A DNA stretch of 64,000 nt, taken from assembly GCA_035552195.1 (NCBI GenBank), contig DASZLU010000123.1:1-64000 (forward strand). Reading direction: 5' to 3'. The notes beneath the pieces are model-generated. The model searched no databases, was not told where the DNA came from, and was given only the letters and a program-made list of their open reading frames with translations. A program made the translations under genes and the position numbers. Every line of letters begins with the position of its first letter. Position 1 is the stretch's first letter. The DNA is from CAIKMD01 sp035552195 (GTDB taxonomy: Bacteria > Pseudomonadota > Alphaproteobacteria > ATCC43930 > CGMCC-115725). Positions 60,336-64,000 of this stretch are shown here, piece after piece.

Positions 60336-61313
60336 ATGAAGTTCTGTATGCACCTCAGCACCCGCATCCAAGACAAGCGGAACGAGCCGGCGCTGATCCA
60401 ATGCCTGACTGACCTCGCGCTTGAGGCGGATCGTGGCGGGTTCGGGGCGATCTCCCTGACGGAGCATCACCTCCACGAGAATCAGGGCTATCAGAATTCG
60501 CTCTTGTTCGCGTGCGCTCTCGCACCGCGGCTGACGCAGGCGACGCTTATTCTCGCCACGGTAAACCCGGCGCTGCATCACCCGGTACGGCTGGTCGAGT
60601 CATGCAACCTGATCGACCAGTTGAACAAGGGTCGGCTCGTCGTCGTTTTCGGCTCGGGATTTAAAGAGACCGACCTAGTTGCGTTCGGTCGCGATATCCC
60701 CAGTCGCAACGCGCTGTTCGATCAAGGGATGCGCACGGTCCTCGACATCTGGAACTACGACGGCACCGGCGGACCGCTCGAGTTCGTATCGGGCACCGAC
60801 AAGGGGCGGCTCGACGTCGCGGTCAACCCCTCGTCTTTCCGCAAAGGGCGCCCGATCCTCGCGCGCGGAACCCTGAACAAGGAATCGATTGCCGATGCCG
60901 CCGCACGCGGCTGGCCGGTGTTCACGGCGATCCGCGACGTCGCCGGCGCCCGCGAGCAGATGGAAGGCTATCATGCGGCACTTGCCGCCTCCGGCCACGA
61001 CGCCGAGACGATCAAGCTCGCCAAGGATTGGTCGTCGGTGGGTAAGGCTGTCCACGTGGCAGAGACGGACGAACAGGCGCGCTCAGAGGCCGAGGCTTTC
61101 TTTGCCAAGAACCCGAGCGGAGCGATTGCGCGCAACCCCGATGATATGGTCACCGGCAGTCCGGACACTGTTACACGCAAGATGCGCGCTTTTGCGGAAG
61201 CCGGCGTGGGTGTGATGATCTGCGGGTTCCTTATTGACCTCGACCACCTGCCGCAGCTTCACCGCAGTGTCCGTCTGTTCAAGGAACACGTCGTTCCGAG
61301 TGTGGCGGCGTAA
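60336..61313 (+). CDS. LLM-class flavin-dependent oxidoreductase
   Basis: The 325-residue luciferase-like TIM barrel begins MKFCMHLSTRIQD. AISLTEHHLHENQGYQNSLL carries the conserved EHH; ATVNPALHHPVRLVESCNLI and KGRLVVVFGSGF follow, and the C-terminal NPDDMVTGSPDTVTRKM is typical. It could use FMNH2 or F420; the substrate is unknown. I chose the ATG at 60336; an in-frame start 57 bases upstream would add an unconserved basic leader. A small gene follows after 18 bases. Confidence 0.83.
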   Translation: MKFCMHLSTRIQDKRNEPALIQCLTDLALEADRGGFGAISLTEHHLHENQGYQNSLLFACALAPRLTQATLILATVNPALHHPVRLVESCNLIDQLNKGRLVVVFGSGFKETDLVAFGRDIPSRNALFDQGMRTVLDIWNYDGTGGPLEFVSGTDKGRLDVAVNPSSFRKGRPILARGTLNKESIADAAARGWPVFTAIRDVAGAREQMEGYHAALAASGHDAETIKLAKDWSSVGKAVHVAETDEQARSEAEAFFAKNPSGAIARNPDDMVTGSPDTVTRKMRAFAEAGVGVMICGFLIDLDHLPQLHRSVRLFKEHVVPSVAA

Positions 61314-61331
61314 AGCGGACGTCGCACGCCA

Positions 61332-61520
61332 ATGGAATCTAAGATCGAGATCCGCGAAGTCGGTCCGCAAAAAGTCGAACTGACCGTAACGTTCGACGGC
61401 CAGCGCTTCGAATGCGGCAATTACCTAAACCGAGCCGCGGCGCAGCAGGCCGCCAAGCTGTTTGTGGCCCGCAAGGAAGGCGAGCGTGCGGGCCGCAAGA
61501 AGTCGCCCCGGCGGAAATAA
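61332..61520 (+). CDS. Small basic hypothetical protein
   Basis: It has 62 residues: IEIREVGPQKVELTVTFDGQ, then FECGNYLNRAAAQQAAKLFV and a Lys/Arg-rich tail ending KKSPRRK. The first half is predicted beta strands and the second a helix. The basic tail could bind nucleic acid, but there is no known domain. It follows the LLM oxidoreductase gene by 18 bases and ends before a strong hairpin. Confidence 0.6.
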   Translation: MESKIEIREVGPQKVELTVTFDGQRFECGNYLNRAAAQQAAKLFVARKEGERAGRKKSPRRK

Positions 61521-61556
61521 AGTAAGGCATCGCCAGCAAGTGCCACACGCGGCAAC

Positions 61557-61591
61557 GCGTCACGCAGCCCGTTCTCTCGGCTGCGTGACGC
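61557..61591. terminator. 13-bp inverted repeat, probable bidirectional terminator
   Basis: GCGTCACGCAGCC (61557-61569) and GGCTGCGTGACGC (61579-61591) pair perfectly around a 9-base loop. It lies between two convergent genes. No T tract follows on either strand. Confidence 0.6.
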
Positions 61592-61640
61592 TTAGGCCGA
61601 ACCCTTCAACCGAGACAACGGCTCGGTTGGTAGCATCCCG

Positions 61641-61922
61641 TCAGTGCGCCGAGCCGGTTCCGCCGGCGAGTTGCTGTTGATTGAGCTGGGCGGTGACCCG
61701 GTTCTCGTCCGCCGTGCTGCTGTGCGAACGGCTGTGCACGGGCGTGGCACGCGTGCGGTTGCCGGTGGCGTAACTCGCGCAGCCCGTCTTGCTGTCGCAA
61801 TTCGACTGGGCCGGATTGGTGCCACCCTGGTCATAGGGCGCATTGGAATTGGCCGCATAGCTCGCGGCGGGAACGAGCAGTCCAGCGATGATGACGGCGT
61901 ATGCAAATGCGTTTCGTGTCAT
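61641..61922 (-). CDS. Small secreted hypothetical protein
   Basis: The 93-residue protein has signal peptide MTRNAFAYAVIIAGLLVPAAS, then NSNAPYDQGGTNPAQSNCDS and GCASYATGNRTRATPV. The mature part is polar, has two Cys that could form a disulfide, and ends LNQQQLAGGTGSAH. GAGGAGACG precedes the ATG; two further in-frame ATGs lie upstream without a better site. I do not recognise a family. Periplasmic or extracellular. Confidence 0.62.
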   Translation of the reverse strand: MTRNAFAYAVIIAGLLVPAASYAANSNAPYDQGGTNPAQSNCDSKTGCASYATGNRTRATPVHSRSHSSTADENRVTAQLNQQQLAGGTGSAH

Positions 61923-62237
61923 GCTTCGTCTCCTCATGATTCGGTCCCTTTCGCGCACGTGTGCCGACGGGACATGCGGCAGACGCTGTTTTTCATTTGG
62001 TTGGAGCAGAACGTGGGCGCTCGGTAGCGTTTGTCAAGAACCAGACACAGGGGGTGAGGCTACCTCCCCGAGGACATGACGCATACCCCCCATGCGCCGA
62101 TGCTCGGGGAACGAGCCCCGCCGCGCGGCACGCGGCACGTGGTTTGGCGGGCGTCGCGGATAGACTTCAGAACTTCGGGAAAACCTGCTTATCAGCCAGC
62201 CCGCGCGATCCGGGGGCTATTTGAAACGCCGGGGACT

Positions 62238-63131
62238 TTACTGCTCCCGATAGTACCGCGCAGCGCCCGGATGGAGCGGCGTCGGAGTCTCGGGCGCGTG
62301 GCGAACGCTATAGAACACGTCCTGCGCCGCCCAAGCCCGCTCGCTTGTTTCGTTGAGCGCTTTGGCGAGGCGGTAGACGACATCGTCGGGCAAGTGCTCG
62401 CTCACGACGAGATCGAAGCCGGGATTGGTGACCGTGAGGCATGGCGCGCTGTCCTCGATACCGCGCATGAAGTCGGGCGCGATCGTCGTGATCGGGGTGC
62501 AATACTCGCGCTCGCATCTTTCGGCGATATCGCGATCGAGCGGCAGCAGCACCCAATCACCGACCTGAGTCGCGATCCCCGCCGGCCCCGCCGATGTGTC
62601 CGTGCGCAGGATCGCATTGCACGTGCCGTCGAGAATCCGCGGCAGCGTATCGGGATGCGACGTGATGAGACTGCCGCCCCAGGCCTCGATATCGCGCATC
62701 AGCTCGATGCCATAGTGCCTGAGATAAGCCTCGGTGACATAGCCGGGCCCGTAGCTGGTCAACTCCACGGACGCGTGCAGCACCGGCTTCTTCTGCGCGA
62801 GCTCGGCAAAACTCCGCACGCCGAGATCGGCGCGCACCATGTTGAAGTAATGCTGATCGGGACGGATGAGGCGCGCCAGCGCGCGAATATGCGACGCCCT
62901 GCCGTCCGCATAAGGACCTGCCCCCTTTGCCGCCATCGCCGCGCCCACGGTCAGCGACACCGCGACATCGGCCGCGCCGCTGGAGACCCGATAGAGTGGA
63001 TCGTTCCATCCACCGGCACGCGAAATCTTGACGTCGAAGCCGCTGTTTTCGAAGGCCTTCGCCGCCCATTTGATCGACTTCCACCACTGGCCGCCGCCAT
63101 TGGCACTCGTCACGTTGATCGTGTCCGTCAT
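62238..63131 (-). CDS. TAXI-family TRAP receptor-like protein without signal peptide
   Basis: The 297-residue protein begins MTDTINVTSANGGGQWWKS, the mature-type start of a TAXI solute receptor, with RVSSGAADVAVSLTVGAAM and VTEAYLRHYGIELMRDIEAW following. Normal TAXI receptors have a signal peptide; here the frame upstream lies inside the neighbouring gene and offers none. It starts 26 bases after the MetE-like gene, so it is in that operon. A cytoplasmic ligand-binding role is possible. Confidence 0.75.
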   Translation of the reverse strand: MTDTINVTSANGGGQWWKSIKWAAKAFENSGFDVKISRAGGWNDPLYRVSSGAADVAVSLTVGAAMAAKGAGPYADGRASHIRALARLIRPDQHYFNMVRADLGVRSFAELAQKKPVLHASVELTSYGPGYVTEAYLRHYGIELMRDIEAWGGSLITSHPDTLPRILDGTCNAILRTDTSAGPAGIATQVGDWVLLPLDRDIAERCEREYCTPITTIAPDFMRGIEDSAPCLTVTNPGFDLVVSEHLPDDVVYRLAKALNETSERAWAAQDVFYSVRHAPETPTPLHPGAARYYREQ

Positions 63132-63157
63132 GGCATGGCCCCCCTGCTCTGCCGGAT

Positions 63158-64000
63158 CTAGCCCCAAACCTCGTCGGCCGTCTCGCGGATCCGCTCGAAT
63201 TTGCGCCACTGCTCGGTCTCGCTGAGCTGGAGCCCGCGATCGCCGCCGCTGTTGAACCCGCATTGCGGGCTCAGCGCGAGCTGGTCGAGCGGGAGATAGC
63301 GCGTCGCATCCTCGATGCGCCGTTTCAGCGCGTCTTTCGATTCGAGCTCGGCGCTTTTCGTCGTCACCAAACCAAGCACGGCGATTTTGTCCTTGGGCAC
63401 GAAGCGCAGCGGCGTGAAATCGCCCGCCCGCTCGCTGTCGTATTCGAGCAGCAGGCGGTGATGCTTGAGACTGCCGAAGAGGCGTTCGGCGATGCTGTCG
63501 TAATGCCCCTCGCGGTGCCATTGCGGCATGATCTTGCCCGTGGCGGGATCGACGCCACGCGGATTGCCGCGGCAGATGTGCAATCCGAAAGTAACGCCCT
63601 CGAAGCCTTCGATAACCGCATTCTCGGCCGCGATGCCACGTGCGAGATTCCGTTCCGGATCTTCGCCGCGCGCTTTCATCCGGTCGCGCGAAACTTGGTC
63701 GACATAGGCGGTGAAGCCCGGCGCATCGATATGCACGTAGCGGCAGCCGGCGGCGACCAGCTCTTTGATCATCTGGCGCTCGATCGCGACCACATCGGCG
63801 ACGAATTCGTCGATATCCTTGTAGATCGTTTGCGATTTCTCCCAGGCGAAGCGCTGCGCAATGCGATCGGGGCCGATCAGGGCGACCTTCACCGGCCGCG
63901 TCGCGACGGAAGAGGCGAAGCGATATTCCTCGAGCAGGACGTTGTGCTTGAACCGCAGGCGCTCGGTGACCGGCCGGCGGGTCGTGATCGCCGGTCCCGC
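63158..64000 (-). CDS. MetE-like cobalamin-independent methyltransferase (partial)
   Basis: About 280 C-terminal residues are present, and the frame stays open to the window edge. The barrel has the zinc-binding set of MetE-type enzymes: HICRGN (His and Cys), LLLEYDSERAGDF (Glu) and LALSPQCGFNSGG (Cys). YVHIDAPGFTAYVDQV is the substrate-side loop. The single-domain members of this family transfer methyl groups from varied donors and are not always methionine synthases. Its operon with a TAXI-like protein is unusual. A GTG near 63892 is internal. Confidence 0.85.
   Translation of the reverse strand, partial: AGPAITTRRPVTERLRFKHNVLLEEYRFASSVATRPVKVALIGPDRIAQRFAWEKSQTIYKDIDEFVADVVAIERQMIKELVAAGCRYVHIDAPGFTAYVDQVSRDRMKARGEDPERNLARGIAAENAVIEGFEGVTFGLHICRGNPRGVDPATGKIMPQWHREGHYDSIAERLFGSLKHHRLLLEYDSERAGDFTPLRFVPKDKIAVLGLVTTKSAELESKDALKRRIEDATRYLPLDQLALSPQCGFNSGGDRGLQLSETEQWRKFERIRETADEVWG

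Noticed and set aside
62076..63161. 361-residue plus-strand frame
   Set aside because: It is antisense to the TAXI-like gene and extends into non-coding DNA without a ribosome site.
1..64000. CRISPR arrays, tRNA or rRNA genes, insertion sequences, prophage or integrative element ends
   Set aside because: No regularly spaced repeats, no complete tRNA fold, no transposase or integrase, and no attachment-site pair could be found by reading both strands.

Overview
The window is GC-rich bacterial DNA that reads as an alphaproteobacterium with a large catabolic and transport repertoire, probably soil- or plant-associated (Hyphomicrobiales- or Rhodospirillales-like; I cannot resolve it further). 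The main evidence is a housekeeping block typical of that class: aroQ-accB-accC-aat facing a DUF2155 gene, a MlaD protein and an NDUFA12-type complex I subunit. It also carries a class II ribonucleotide reductase (nrdJ). No rRNA, tRNA, CRISPR array, insertion sequence or phage gene is visible.

Layout. 0-1.7 kb: a MarR regulator (cut by the window edge) divergent from a MATE efflux pump, with palindromic DNA between them. 1.8-8.6 kb: aroQ, two small hydrophilic proteins, accBC, aat, then a minus-strand run (FAH-family hydrolase, NDUFA12, MlaD, two small proteins) and a membrane methyltransferase. 8.6-12.7 kb: nrdJ behind two NrdR-box-like sites and ended by a strong terminator. 12.7-17.6 kb: a zinc ribbon protein, a REP doublet, an AAHS-type MFS carrier, a secreted DUF4412-like protein, RidA, a GNAT/FemAB-like protein and a small protein. 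17.6-26.5 kb: two tandem TRAP receptors translationally coupled to a nucleotidyltransferase, an isochorismatase-type hydrolase with an MFS carrier, and a CocE hydrolase with a receptor whose Shine-Dalgarno sequence lies in a hairpin. 26.6-28.7 kb: an OFA-family carrier with its 41-residue partner and a GlcG-type protein.

28.7-37.7 kb is the most interesting block: a receptor plus SfnG/SsuD-like flavin monooxygenase, an SfnR-like sigma-54 activator lacking a sensor domain, and a six-gene operon (FAD subunit, 2x[4Fe-4S] ferredoxin, SsuA-like receptor, two permeases, ATPase). That operon has a -24/-12 sigma-54 promoter and upstream inverted repeats at the spacing expected for an activator. I infer a sigma-54-controlled scavenging system, possibly for organosulfur compounds, that couples uptake to an AprBA-like redox pair.

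37.9-41.6 kb: a complete TRAP operon (dctPQM) with a beta-hydroxyacid dehydrogenase. 41.8-47.6 kb: an MFS pump, a diheme cytochrome c with a multicopper oxidase, and a Na/Pi cotransporter apparently starting at ATT. 47.8-56.5 kb: GST, orphan receptors, an N-terminally truncated Rieske oxygenase, a dienelactone hydrolase, an NtaA/DszA-type monooxygenase and a salicylate-hydroxylase-type monooxygenase. 56.7-64 kb: an ACS-family MFS carrier, two signal-less receptor-like proteins, a chimeric membrane-protein/amidohydrolase gene, an LLM oxidoreductase, small proteins, and a MetE-like methyltransferase running off the window.

A recurring theme is the orphan solute receptor beside a catabolic enzyme: 11 receptor-like genes, but only one TRAP membrane pair and one ABC membrane/ATPase set.
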